Shown here: positions 22,317 through 34,682 of the stretch, piece by piece
How the letters are laid out: each line of letters opens with the position of its first letter
How positions within the stretch are numbered: position 1 is the stretch's first letter
Origin: Toxonevra muliebris
Lineage: Eukaryota > Arthropoda > Insecta > Diptera > Pallopteridae
Reading direction: 5' to 3'
Assembly: GCA_963691655.1 (NCBI GenBank)
Contig: OY829326.1
Span: 54,863,776 to 54,927,775, forward strand
Length of the DNA: 64,000 nt
The notes under the pieces: model-generated
Told to the model about the DNA's origin: nothing
Databases searched by the model: none
The model's input: only the letters and a program-made list of their open reading frames with translations
Program-made: the position numbers and the translations under genes

Positions 22317-25300
22317 ATTATTAGTATTATTCTTTGAAAAACTTTAGAAAATGGGTGGGTGTCAGAATCACCTCTGAAGGAGTCAGGTTAATCATTTTGT
22401 GTAAATCATAATATCATTTTGTTTGTGGAGAAAAAAAAAAAAAAAAAAAATAAAACAATTTTTTTTTGAGGCAAAGTATTTTAAGTTTTTCTTATTGAAA
22501 TTTTTTGTTTCTACTTTGCAATTTTTTGTTTTAGTTTTTTTTTAAATCAGAGTATCATTTTTTCTATTGTAGTAAGAAATGAAAATTTTTAGTTCAGTTT
22601 ATAAAAATTTTTAATAGTGTCGGTCGGATTGAAATTTGGAAAAAAAAAAAAAAAATTTAAAACTTATATTAAATAAATAAATTATTAAATAAATGAATAT
22701 TGGTCTTATGAACTGCCTAATGAAATAATAGAAAGACTTTACAAAATATTAACATCAAGAAATACTTAATACATTATAAACTAAAAACTTAATTGATGAA
22801 AATAATCTTGAAAAGTGTATTAATCTTATAAAATACATAATTATTTGGTGGAATATCCTTGGTTATTGTAAAATCTAAAAAACGTAAAGATCCTCTATAT
22901 ATATATATGAATACAAAAATCGAAGCAAATATAAAACAGAATGAAAAAGAAGCCCTGAATTTGTTTTGTTAAAATTTTCATCGCCGACACGAAGTTCGAG
23001 CAGACAGCCGTTTTATGGAAGAATTTCTTTAAAAATCCACAATCCTTACAATTAATAATAATATTCTCAGGATTTAAGTAATATAAGAAAATAATAAAAT
23101 TATAAATTTGGATTAATAAAATTTAAAATTTTTTTTCGTTAAATAGTATTTTAATGAATTTAAATTATAATAAAATATCTGAATTAAATTTAATTTAATT
23201 TACAACTTAAAACTAATTTGTTTAAAAAAATTTAATTTAATTTTCAACTTAAAATTAATTGATTTAAAAATTTAATTTTATCTATTTTTATTTCTAAAAT
23301 ATATGTATATATATATATAAATAATTTCTTAAAAAAAATATAAATTAATAGAAAATCAACGAAGGTCATCAGGCGCCTGCTGTCTTCTTCGATGGATAAT
23401 ATCAAGTAAGTGTTTTTTTTGGTTAATAACATAACCGTAATTATATATATATATGTATATTAATAAATAAAAAAAAAATATATAAGAAAAAAAAAAAAAA
23501 TTAAATAATATTAACGAATTTTAAATTGAAAATTAATTTATTGGTTTTTTTTTGTTAATTTTGTTTGAAAAACTATTGTTATGTATTCTTGTATATATTG
23601 TAACAATAATATAATTCTGTTAATATTGAATTAAATTTTTTTTTTAAAATGAATTAAATTAATTTGTTTCTTTACACGAAAGGTAAAGATAGGGATAGGG
23701 GGGATGAGTAAATAGACTTAGATACAAACGGACGTACTAACGAACTGACCTCGAACAATAGGTTAGGGATCGAACTGGAGACATAATTTTTTTTTATTTT
23801 TTCAAAATTTCCGTAAAACAAATAAACTCACAATGAAGTCTGCAAATTTTCTTTGTTAACAAAGCCCAAAAGTGAGGGTGTCTTTCCAAAAACCCATCCC
23901 AGCCCTGAGCACAGCCGGACCAATGCAGACTAGAAAGGCAACTCTCACACCAGAGAATGGTAATGATTATCCCGAAAAATAACGGTAAGACATAAATCGA
24001 AGGTAGATATGTATATTTATGAAAAGGATCGAATTATATCTTAATTTAATTATAAAATTTTTTTTCATGAATAACATTTTATGAGGCAAGATATAAAAGA
24101 CTATCGGTTTCACCTCATCTTCCCGTACTTTGTCCTATAATTATATACATGAACATATGTCTAATTTGCCGCTTAAGTCGTTTTTTTTACAGCTCTTTAC
24201 ACATGCATAAACATAATCATACACAGACATGCATAGAAATGTACATTTTATTAACTATTTAAATGCACATAATTGTTTCATATCTAACACCTATTTTATT
24301 TTTTTTTTTTTTTGTACTACTCAAGCGCAAAATAAAACCCGACTGACAGATGGCGGTACCTTTTATTGTCCACCTACAAATCTACAAAACAAAACAAAGA
24401 AATTAACATAGAAATTATCCCGTGAGAACATTAAATTAAGAAACATGGACGAAGTTTATATTCGCTCGGTCGTGAAACCAATTGACGGAAGAGCTGGCGT
24501 CCAATTGGTTTGTCATTGTCATCAGGATTAACAGCAACAGCAACAACAATAACTAATAAACCATTTGTGTACATGTCACACACAGTCAAACAAACTCATC
24601 AACAGCAAACAAGAACGTGCTTTAGTTGCATTGCAACTAATTACAAATGTAACAAAATGCAAAGCGGAAAAATCTTGTCAACAATCATGAAACACAAAAA
24701 AAAAAAAAAAAAACCAAAGAACTCTTTTTGTGATTAGTGGAAAATAAAGAAACAAAACGAAAAAGAAAAAAGGTTTGTTTTCTTAGTTTTATTTATTTAT
24801 ATATTAAATGAATTCTTATTTAGAGTTTTGTCGCTCTTTATTTATAATATGTTGTTAATATAAAATTGTAGGCATTAAACTATGCAAATGTTGCTTGTTG
24901 CAGACCACATTAATAAGCAATTAAATTGAAAAGTAGGCGCCAGTCAGCAGGACAGACATTCAAACTTATTGTCTTTTGTTTAAGTGGTTGTCTCTTTTTA
25001 GGGTTTAGGTATAGGTTTTTTTTTTGGTAGCAGTACAGAAATAGTACATAACTTGTGTACTGAATTTTAAATGAAACTAGTTGAAAATCTTAACAACAAA
25101 ACACACACACACACTCACACAATTTCTTACATAGATACTTTAATTAATTTGAATTGAAATCATTTTTAAAAGGCATGGCTTGTATTCTTCTTTCTTTTTT
25201 TTTTTGTATATGTTTATTTTTTGGGTGTTCAGTTTCTTGACCTCTACACCCATTGATAAGTAGAAGTTGAAAGACAAAACTAGATATAACTATATACGAT

Positions 25301-26379
25301 TACATATTATTATAGATGGCTAACAATAATAAAATTTAAATATAAAATTTAAGCATGCAGGAAACGCATTCGCTGCACATGAAATTCCAATGCGTTTTTG
25401 AATGAATTTTGTTTGTATCAAGTAACGACGGACGCATGCGCACAAAATGCACTTGTTGTCGCATTGCATATTGCAAACACATTCAAGTGTAATGGCTGGC
25501 ACAGGCAGTCAGGCAGTGGCGGCAATATTATTATTTTTTTTTTCTTTGCTGTTGGTATGTAGATGTAGGTGTTGGTCATTCAATGTGAGTACGCGCGCTT
25601 ACATACATTGCAGATGCAATGCATGATGTGAGCATCCGGTCATTTTTTGTTGTTGTTATATATGTTTGTATGTGTGGATATATGTAGAGGCGAGTGCTTG
25701 AATTTAAAATTAACATATTGCAGAACAAAATTACAGTATAAGAATAAGAACTTTTAAGAAATGTTTGTTGCATTTTCATTCATAATTATTTTTACAGCAA
25801 TTTCGCTTAGGTTTTTGGTAATACTAATCCAGCAAAAAGTATAAAAGGTTGACCACTATAATTTATTACATACATAAACCACTAGCGGATCCTAAGGCGA
25901 GGTGAGTTTTGAGCGGAAGACCCAGCTTTAGCGATGAAAATCTCATACATTTTGATCATTGGTCACAGGTTAAGTTAGGTTAGAATGGCAGCCAACGGCT
26001 TGAAGCGCACCTGAGCACATATTAGGTGGTGGCATCAAAATACCACAGTACGGTGCGACTCCCTCATTTACGGAGTAGAGAACCAATCATTGGTCATGAA
26101 TCTAAGAAAAAGTTTGAAAGGAGGAAAAGTAAACTCCCCTTCCCCCTTCAGAAATATCTGGATCCGGTAATGCATCAGATAACATCAGTAGTTTAAATTT
26201 TTTTTCCTTAAAAAATATTCAAGCTGATTCTGAAGAGCCGCCCCCTACAAACAGTTGCGAATACAGAGCGCATAACTTTTTGCGATCTTTTTACAGTGCA
26301 ACTATTTCCTAAATACGCTTTGACTGGTCTGGTTTTTAATTCGATTTAATGATCAAACTTAAATTGATTATTGTAGTTT
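22317..26379. other. Low-complexity and unassigned DNA
   Basis: 22.4-23.7 kb is extremely AT-rich, with A runs at 22,430-22,450 and 22,640-22,655, TA repeats near 23,300 and TTAATTTAA words. 23.7-25.9 kb is more complex, with a CA repeat near 25,101. CCAATTG occurs inverted around GACGGAAGAGC at 24,478-24,510. At 25,975-26,085 TTAGGTTAGAATGGCAGCC matches, in reverse, the 3' tail of the monomeric SINE at 34.9 kb. No gene is supported. Confidence 0.5.
25975..26085 (-). repeat. SINE-tail-like fragment ending CTAACCTAAC
   Basis: Read on the minus strand, the end GGCTGCCATTCTAACCTAAC matches the end of the monomeric SINE at 34.68-34.99 kb (CAGCCACTCTAACCTAACC). No tRNA-like head is visible upstream, so this is a truncated or related element. 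Confidence 0.4.
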
Positions 26380-27460
26380 GGTTTCTGGTCTGAGTTTTTC
26401 TTTGCTTCGGTCTAATTTTTAGTGTCATTTTTGAGTTATGGTATGTATAGAATAGTGGTAACTCTAAGTACATAAATATCCAACTGTTAATATATGAATA
26501 CGAAACTCTAAGTAGACGAATATGCTTAATGAATTACAACGAATAAAACTTACTTATCATCCAGAGTTTGAACTATATCGGCGTTTATTACTACATTACA
26601 GTATGAATATAACCAAATCTGAGTTTGGACCTAAATTTCGATGTGAGTTTGATCTGGATTTTGTTTTATTTGAATTTTGGCCTGAATTTGATTTAAGTTT
26701 TGATCTGAATTTTGCCTGAACTTAGTCTTTTTCTTTTAGTTCGTATATCAACCTCAGTTTTAGTTTAAATTTGGTTTGTTTTTTGGTCTGAATTTTAATC
26801 AAGATTTGATTTTATTTTCGTCGGATTTTGAGTTTCAATATCAGCCAGATTTTCTGTCGAGACTTGGTCTGAATGACGGTCTGATTTTTAACCTGAGTTT
26901 TGGTATCAGTTTTGGTCTAAATTTGTATGAATCTTGCTGAGAATTTGGTTTGATTTTGGTCTGGATATTGTTTGAATTCGGTCTAAATCTTGGTCCGATT
27001 TTTAAGATATGTATTGATATGAATTTTCGTGCAAATTTGCATTGATTTTTGGTCTGGATTCGGTTTGAATTTTGGGCTGAATTTTGATCTAAGTTTTGTC
27101 TGAATTTAGTCTTGTTTTTAGTTCGAATATCAATTTGTGTTTTGGTTAAAATGTGGTTCTTTTTTGGCGTGAATTTTGATCTGAATTAAATCTGAACAAA
27201 GTTTGATTTTTGGTCTGAATATTAGTCTTGGTTTTGGCCGAAATTTCGGTCTGAATTTTGGTCCAATCTTCTGACTGAATATTGGTATGAGTTTTGTTCT
27301 ACATTTGGATTTGTTTACTGTCTGAATTTTACAGTGATTTTTTACCTGAATATTAGTTTGTATTCGGTCTGAATTGAGTCCGATTTTTTATCCGAATTTT
27401 GGTTTGAATTAGGTTTGATTTTTGGACTGAGTTTAGTGTGAATTTGGTCTGAATTTTACT
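26380..27460. repeat. Decayed tandem array, ~12-bp unit TTTGGTCTGAAT
   Basis: Variants of TTTGGTCTGAAT and TTTGATCTGAAT recur dozens of times over a kilobase, with many substitutions and small indels. Where the phase holds, one strand reads a four-residue repeat of the type FDLN. This makes short open frames (such as 26,522-26,719) that are not genes. A few more units appear at 27,770-27,840. A shorter array of the same unit is at 41.04-41.38 kb. Confidence 0.8.
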
Positions 27461-28486
27461 ACTGCTAGCACAACAGTTCATGGAGGGCCTTAACCGAATT
27501 TTTCGCATAATCATGTTGTGTGAGATATTTTGATACACGAATAGAAGGGACCTGCAGTTTTATACCAATTCCAAATAGCGAAATGGAAAACATTTAATAG
27601 GCAATTTTTACTCTTGGAGGTTTGGCATTTCCAGTCAAGAGGTGGTAAAATCATTCCTATTTTCTATTTGGTTTTTTAGCGTGACAAGATTTCAATTGGG
27701 GCCCTCAGCATAGCAGCCCAGTACGCTAAGCAATAGGTTACGGCTTCCCTGAGCCTGATTTTTCATCTGAATTTTCTCCGATATTTAGTCTGAGATTTAG
27801 TCAGAATTTGGTACAACATTTCGCTTAAGTTTCGTTTTGTTTTTTTTTTTTATTTGAATTCCGGTCTCACTTTTGATCAGGTTGATAATCCAATTTTCAA
27901 TTTATTCTCTTGTCTATTCTGCTTTGGACTATCACAAACACATTCTTGGTGCTTCGCTATTTCTCTGTTCACTTATAATTGCTCCAGGCAATTTACATTG
28001 CCTCAAATATTAGCAATTCAATCCATAACGGTGAAAACATATTTAATACCCAACATGAAATGACTTGACTCAATAGGTTAGCATTTCTATTTTTCTTTAG
28101 AAGGCTTATATCCCAAATTGATTGTATTAAATATTTATCGCATTTCCTTTAGCTTGGTGATGTCATCTACCTGATTTTGAAGCATAGCGTTATTCAAAAA
28201 AATTCCTCCATTCTGTTTACTGGTTAAAGTCCTCATACAAAGCTTTCATATGAAATCACAAAAGACTCTAATTCGGCCCATCAGAACTATTTGATGAAAT
28301 ATTCGCTCACAAAAACTAGTTCTTCCAGTATCTCGGCAATAATTCGATTAGCCTAAGACGACCATTTTTCATTATCATTTACATTTTGAAAAGACTCATC
28401 CTAATATTATTCGCTTTCATCTTGGATTTTTCATCGCTCCAAAATTAGTTTATGCACGAAAACAGCTTTCCCGTGCTAGCAAATTC
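27461..28486. other. Unassigned stretch
   Basis: Holds scattered remnants of the 12-bp repeat (27,770-27,850). No gene supported. Confidence 0.45.
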
Positions 28487-28806
28487 TCCATAAACATTGA
28501 CGACAGCAGCTACACGAACACACGACTACGAAATTCTATCGGCTACAACTGTCGCCGTGTAGTCAGCTACTAAACACAATCGCAGCGGCATCACTAGCAA
28601 AAAACACATCCAAAATAACAAAAGCTAACTCTTCTTCTTTTTCTGCGGCTTGTCAAATTAGAAATAGATTGAAATTGGCGAGAGCCACAATTGTGTTCTG
28701 TAGTCATGTGGTCGTGGCGCTGTTAAATAATCGTCTTCATAAGAACGTGTGTTTTTATAATTTGACAGATGTAGTAATGTAGCTGCCGTCGTCAATGTTT
28801 ATGGTG
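28487..28806. mobile_element. MITE, ~320 bp, ~30-bp inverted ends
   Basis: CTCCATAAACATTGACGACA at the left is matched by CACCATAAACATTGACGACG inverted at the right, continuing through GCAGCTACA. The interior is more GC-rich than its surroundings. No transposase. A target duplication could not be recognised. Confidence 0.68.
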
Positions 28807-29365
28807 CATAAGGCAATAGTTGCCCTGGGAGCAAATATGTTCTGCTCCCTTGGTCGTGTGTAAATTTGTCGCCAGTTATTTAAAATTACACTCTCAGTTT
28901 CTATTTTTCGATTTTTAATTTTATATATGAAAAAACAACAATTTTATCTCCTCGATAACAACTGTAATTATTGTTGTTTATTTGCATTCACCCTATTTTC
29001 TAAGAACAATTTTTTGTTTTTTTTTTTGGAGTAAAATTTTTGAATGGGTTGCTATAATTAATATTTTGACTTGAAAATCTGATAGTTGATCAAATGCCTT
29101 AACAAAATCTTCAAGTTTCGAGTTGAAATTTATCAAAATATTAATATTTTAAGTGCTCTTATCATTATGTTCAAAAAAAATTGCGATTTTGTAACTTATT
29201 GGCTAAAATATTCAGATCGCTAAGTAAAGTGAAGAAATCAAGAACTAGGAGATAAAATAAAGTGGAAAAAAAGGGTCTTGTTCCAGGGACTTTCCCGAAT
29301 TCGGGGACGATGGTTACCTTATATTAGCCCACAACACTAACTCTATTTGACTTACTCTGACTTAC

Positions 29366-30244
29366 ACATCGCTCATTTACTAAAAGACTGTCATAACTCA
29401 AAAAACGTGATTTTGCAGAAAACGCATTTAAAGTTTTCAATTGACTCCCACTTTACAGTAAAAAGAAGAAATCTTATAGTTTTCACGCGCTGAGTATACA
29501 AGATATTAATACGAAATTTTTACACACTAGGCCCGTTCCCGTACTTTTTGTATAAAGTCTGGTAAACTGAGAGTAAACGAAAAATGCCAGTTAAATTCGA
29601 AAAACAAAGTTTCTATGATATTTAATAAAATAAAAATTGTTAAATCTATATAATGAAAAAATTATACATAAATTGTTCGCCTGCCTACTTTTGTGGAATC
29701 TTCTGGTTCACAATCATCATTTGCGTTATTCAGAAATAGCAGAATCTTCTACAGCGTCAGAAGTTGAACAGACATTTACGTCATTAACCGGTGAAAAATG
29801 TAGTTAAAAATTAACTAATATACTATTAATTAATTTTCAAATTTCTTTTAAAGATTTTCCATTTTAAATAACACTTATTTTTCTAAAAAATTTTTATTTA
29901 TTTACTAATCTCAAATTTTCAATATATTTTCACAAAAGCAAAACAGCTGATAAATACAAAACAGCTGATTGTTTGACACTTTTAACATTTTTACCCGAAG
30001 AAAAAGTTCGGGCTATTTCGTGCAAGAAGAAGAAGAAGATAATTACTCTCTTATCTCCGCTTTCATTTGCAAGTTTTTTTGAGTACGGGAACGCTTTTTA
30101 GGCTGTTTTGGGCGAGCGCGTTCACCCGCGTTGAAGTACGGGAACGGACCTATTAAGAAGCGTGACATAATGAATAATTCTGCATCATCAACTCAAAAAT
30201 CGTGTTTTTTGACTTATGACAGTCTTTTAGTAAATGAACGATGT
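29366..30244. mobile_element. Inverted-repeat element, ~50-bp ends, carrying an inner element
   Basis: ACATCGCTCATTTACTAAAA at the left is mirrored at the right by ACATCGTTCATTTACTAAAA. The match continues through GACTGTCATAA and AAAAAAC for about 50 bases with few differences. Most of the interior is a second element (29,530-30,150), so the outer element itself is only about 260 bases. No coding capacity. Confidence 0.72.
29530..30150. mobile_element. Inner MITE, 621 bp, TA-flanked
   Basis: The ends are inverted GG(C/T)CCGTTCCCGTACTT, one mismatch in 17. TA lies on both sides (29,528-29,529 and 30,151-30,152), fitting a Tc1/mariner-type target. It sits inside the 29,366-30,244 element and so is younger. 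No transposase. Confidence 0.7.
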
Positions 30245-31056
30245 ATTCACAACCAATATACCAATAATTAGCCCCACTATTATCACAATTATTTCCATCT
30301 ATTAACCACTAAGCATTTAGTTCAATGGAGAAATAGCTGACCCAGTGAAAATCTCAATTAGTGAATCCAAATCCGCATATTAAAATTATGAAATTACGCC
30401 GAAAAACCGACAACTTCTACACTCACTATCAAAAGAAAAGAATGTAAGCATAAACTTTAAAAATTACCAGAAATTCCATTCAAACACACATTAAGAATTT
30501 TGAATTATTTTTATATAAGTTTTAAACCCGTGTGTTATTAAATTAAAAATTCCATATAAATTTTTCGGTCTTTCTTTTTTCTTTCTTAAAAAAAAAACAA
30601 AAACGAAGCAAAACAAAAAAAAGCACAGTTTTATTTCCGTTTTAATTTGTTTATTAATTACTAAATAAATATTTTCTATTTTATTTAAACAAAAACCAAC
30701 ATGGCCGACACGTGTTGCCAATTATCTCGATCTCTTAAATAAACATTTATTGTGTTGACAGTAGCTCAAAAAGCTAAAAAAAAAAATCGCCTTAAAGCAT
30801 TTAAATCAAGTTTATTTGATTTTTATCAGTGAAATCAAACAAAAGATAGAGACAAAAAGCACAAACATATACTCACATACTTCAAAATGCTTAGCAAAAA
30901 AAGAAAAAAAAAATAGCTACAACACATAATATTTTTTTTATTCCATCTTTCTTTCATAGTGTCATTGTTTCATTGTCATTTAAAATAAATTTTATATTCA
31001 ATTCGATAGTATTTCTTTTTATATACAGATAAATACATGCTTAGCTATTGTTGGGT
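30245..31056. other. Unassigned AT-rich stretch
   Basis: Poly-A and poly-T stretches and no supported gene. The 76-residue minus-strand frame at 30,491-30,721 is driven by a T/C run. Confidence 0.5.
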
Positions 31057-31264
31057 TGCAACCAGAAACACGAATGTCCTTTTGTTTGACCAATTATGAA
31101 TTGCGATATGTTGAATTGATCTTTGCATAATGCAGTAAAATCAGATGTCTAACATTTTTTTGTTGTGGTTTCAAATGAAAGTATTGATTTACAGATATGG
31201 AATTTTTGCAAAGTTTCAAATATTAAAATCACTTGATTTCAAACGAACATTCGTGGTTCTGGCT
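31057..31264. repeat. Possible small inverted-repeat element
   Basis: ACCAGAAACACGAATGTCC on the left is mirrored by GCCAGAACCACGAATGTTC inverted on the right, about 200 bases apart. No target duplication is visible. Confidence 0.4.
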
Positions 31265-31378
31265 CTACTTAATGATAGATACTCTAACTCATTTATTGTA
31301 TAAGTTTATTCATTTGTATATCTACAATACATTTTGAACACGTAAATCAATTTTTGTGCTGACTTCTATATCTAACAG

Positions 31379-31847
31379 CTACCAAAGTGGAAATGAAAAG
31401 ATTGAATAATCCGTTTCGATGGTTAACCTATTTTGACCAGCTATGTATTTATTCGTATTGGAATTTTTATAAAATATTTTCGGAGACAAACAATGTAAGT
31501 TTTTTTTTTGCAATTTTGATGGAAAATATTTAGTTTTATATGCATCATGTAAACTTTGAACTGTTGACAGTGTTTCTTTAGTTGCTAACGAAAGCGCATG
31601 AGTTACGGCAGATCTTAATTCAAGCTGTGACATTGTCTTCTTTTTTTGTTACTTTGTCATTAATACGTGGAGTTTCCACATATTCACCATCATGTTGGAA
31701 AGTGTGTTGATGAAAATGGGACATCAACACTTTTTCTCTGATATGATGCCAACGCGGTATTTGGTCATGGAGACCAACACCTGTCAAATTAGTATAGTAA
31801 TCTTTTATATGATGTGGAATATTGACAAAAATGTCCAACCATAGCAA
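31379..31847 (-). other. Coding-looking minus-strand segment, unrecognised
   Basis: Two overlapping minus-strand frames, 31,847-31,620 (75 residues) and 31,633-31,379 (84 residues), have fairly ordinary amino-acid make-up. Examples are GLHDQIPRWHHIREKVLMSH in the first and ELRSAVTHALSLATKETLST in the second. Their join near 31,625 could be one frameshift in a decayed gene. I do not recognise a family and see no clear splice sites or promoter. It may equally be chance. Confidence 0.25.
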
Positions 31848-32295
31848 GAAAGATGATTAAGGTTTGTATGCTACGACGAGATGTTGATAGCATTAACTGA
31901 GAAGAATGTTGACATTATCAAATAAGGGAGAAGTTGCCAAGTTGAAATGGTCATTTCATTTGCATATGATTTTTTTTTAACTCCTTGAAACTTAACCTGA
32001 ATGAAAAATGTTTCTACAAAAAGGTTTTTACATTCTAAATTTCATATTACCGAAACTTTTCCAAGGCCGGGCAGGGTGGACTATCTAGTAAATACATAAA
32101 CTTCAAGAGTTGGGGGTTTTGATGTCTAAAACAGCGTTGGACACATTTTCAATTCCCATAAAACGCGTGTATAGACAACAAAATGCTGCTTGCGCGACAT
32201 CGGCACGCGTATGCTCAGGGCTGCCGTTTTCAAATTTATAAAAAATTGAAGTGTTTCGAAGCGATTTTTAAAAAAAGTGAAGTGTTTTTTGAAGT
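31848..32295. other. Unassigned stretch
   Basis: No supported gene. At 32,250-32,295 words of the type GAAGTGTTT recur; the same word family reappears at 34,440-34,530. Confidence 0.4.
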
Positions 32296-32722
32296 GCAAT
32301 GAGCAGGGACGGAAAATAACTGTTATGAAATTTTTTGTGATGGAAAGTTGCCCCAAAATTAAAAAATTTTATGAAAATTGCTTCATAATAATTATGAGCA
32401 ATAACAATTTTCTTTGTTGCCGATAACTATTATTTCATAAGAATTATTTTTTACGTAAGTATTATGAATAAGTATTATGAATAAGAATAATTTTTTACGT
32501 TGCCGGCAACTTTTATTTTGTAAGAAATCTTTTTTACCTTACGTTTTTACGTCATAATAATTTTGAATGAAAAATATTTTTCTCATTGCCAGAAAACTTT
32601 TATTGATTAATTATAAGAGCGAGCAAATTGTTTTACAAAAAGGGCCATTTAAAGTGGAAATATCTGGCAACCCTATACCTTTTGACAGCGCTGTCAGATC
32701 GACATAATGACATGAGCACTTC

Positions 32723-32981
32723 TGGTTTAAAGAAGACGGCGCACCACCTCACACACCTCGATTTTACTCCGCCGGACTTTTTCCTCTGTGGCTAGTTGTA
32801 GTCAAAAGTTTATATCAACAAGCCAAGGATCCTAGACGAATTTAAGGCTAACATCCGCCAGGAAATATCCGACATATTGGTCGAATCTTTGGCCAAAACG
32901 ATGGGAAATGCGGAAAAAGAGCACATTTGGCCGTCAAGGCCAAAAGTGACCATTTGCGCAATATCATTTTCTAAAAATTAG
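32723..32981 (+). pseudogene. Mariner-like transposase remnant
   Basis: The first part reads WFKEDGAPPHT, the second catalytic Asp motif of mariner transposases. After a deletion and frame change it continues LDFTPPDFFLCG, two stops, SKVYINKPRILDE, NIRQEISDILVESLAKTM and a short end. This matches the (S)PDLTPxDFFLWGYLKSKVY region and C-terminus of that family; the third Asp motif survives as PPDFF. The N-terminus is missing. It lies within the hAT-type element and cannot be active. Confidence 0.82.
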
Positions 32982-33535
32982 CTGGAACAAATCTTTAACT
33001 AAAATAAATGATTATCCAAATGAACAACAAAAAAATGTTTTTTTTAAGATTTTTTTTTCCGAAACAAATGCTTTCCTACCCTATATTTCAATTAATTGTA
33101 ATAACTTTTTTATATACAAGGAGGAAGCATCGAAAACCAATGGTGGTGTGAAATTTCAACTCACTAAACCACCTCGATGCCAGAACGGTGTAACCCTCCT
33201 GGGGCACCTACTGGTACTGCGTCAGGAGATTGTTGTGAGCATTAAAGCTCAAGCGCCAGTCAGTTGTCATTCTGTCAAAATGTCTGCCTCTTTCTTACCC
33301 GATATTTATCTTTTCCACACCAGCAACGTAAAAATTATTTCTTATAAAATAAAACTTACTGGCAACGAAAAAAATAATTTTCATTTGTAATACTTATCAA
33401 GCAACGGAATCAATATTTCTTATAAAATAAAAGTTACCGGCAACGTAAATAATGATTTTCTTTCGTAATACTTATCAAGCAAGGTAAAAAATATGTCTTA
33501 GTAAATAATAATTATGGTCAACGAAAAATATAAGT

Positions 33536-33870
33536 GTATAGAACGGTAGTGGTAGTTTCTTTCAATGTCTCCATTCAGTGAAGATATTTGGAATCAAATC
33601 CATAATTCTGGGTTATGATTTCAAATATTAGTAGCTTATATGGGATATTGAAAGATTAAGAACTACCACTAAGATCACTGATGAGGAATTGTGGCGGATT
33701 CCGAAACGGCCGTCTGATTTGCCCGTCTCTATATACATTGTTGTTGTGATGACTACATTTGTTCATTAACCTGTTTATATATAACTTCAAATAACGAAAT
33801 TTACATGAACTTAAGTTAAGGCTTTGAAAATTAACCTCTAGATTTAATTTTCATAGTCTCCTAAAAAACT
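33536..33870 (+). repeat. Copy of the 21-22 kb repeat
   Basis: TATAGAACGGTAGTGGTAG starts a stretch nearly identical to 22,055-22,304. It continues through AACGGCCGTCTGATTTGCCC and ends with the inverse of TTTTTAGGAGACTATGAAAA, the end motif seen at 20,944. It is the most complete of the three copies and lies inside the hAT-type insertion. Confidence 0.78.
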
Positions 33871-33960
33871 ATCATGAAAAATATTTATGTTATGTTGTAA
33901 TAGTTATATTTGCAACATTTTTCATGAAAAACTTATAATTGTTACGTCCCTGGCAATGAG

Positions 33961-34682
33961 AAAACGACATATTATCAGAATTTATCTGGTTTTATGTACT
34001 TAGTTTTGCGAAAAAAAAAACCTTTTCGACGCTCCCGTGAGACAGACACAATAAGGCTCCGCCAAAACTTTTGAAATGAGGGTAAATACTCTCGATGCCA
34101 GTTCTTTTGTATAAAATTATTTAGAAATAAAAGCCTCGCCTTCTTCCTCGTCATTTTCCACCAAGTTCTAATCAATTAAATGACAGTTCATCTATGTTGC
34201 CAAATAGGTATTTAAATAAACACAAAAGGTCTCAAAATGTACTATGGGATGTGTGCTAGATGGAGTCTTACATTTTATGGGGAATATAAATTCAAGCACA
34301 CCGATCTGGCTACAGTTAATGATGCCCTTCAAATTAAGGAGAAATTAAAAAAATTAATTCAACGAAATAGTAGATAGAGATGAACATATTTAGATTTTTT
34401 TAATCGATTTTAGCTTTCTTATTAAAACTGGAAAAACCGAAGTGTTTTTATGAAAGAGGAAGTGACGAAGTGTCGGGCTTGAAAGTGAAGTGAAAAACTT
34501 CATTTGAAGTGACAGCGACAGCACATCTTATGCTATAAGCTTCTTCGTGTGGCTTTCGATCGTTGGCGTTCGGCTGGTGCTTTGTTTTTATTTCGGCGAA
34601 GCAAATCATTTTCTTTTTTATAAACACAATATCAAAATGTTACTTATATAAGTTATTTTTTTTTTTTTTTAAATAATGTTTT
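33961..34682. other. Unassigned stretch
   Basis: No supported gene. GAAGTG words recur at 34,440-34,530 as they do at 32,250-32,295, so the hAT insertion may have landed inside an older repeat. Confidence 0.4.

Larger units (their letters stand above)
32304..33952. mobile_element. hAT-type insertion with perfect 8-bp target duplication
   Basis: The element starts CAGGGACGGAAAATAACTG and ends as the inverse of CAGGGACGTAACAATTATAA. The 8-bp word GCAATGAG lies directly outside both ends (32,296-32,303 and 33,953-33,960). CAGG(G)-type ends and an 8-bp duplication are the hallmark of hAT transposons. No hAT transposase is present. The body carries a broken mariner transposase and a 330-bp repeat copy, plus TTATGAATAAGTA and GCAACGTAAA-type words reiterated inward from both ends. 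It is a non-autonomous element that collected other insertions. Confidence 0.9.

Noticed and set aside
26380..27460. CRISPR-like array
   Set aside because: Units are diverged, short and contiguous with no constant repeat and variable spacer pattern; the sequence is eukaryotic.
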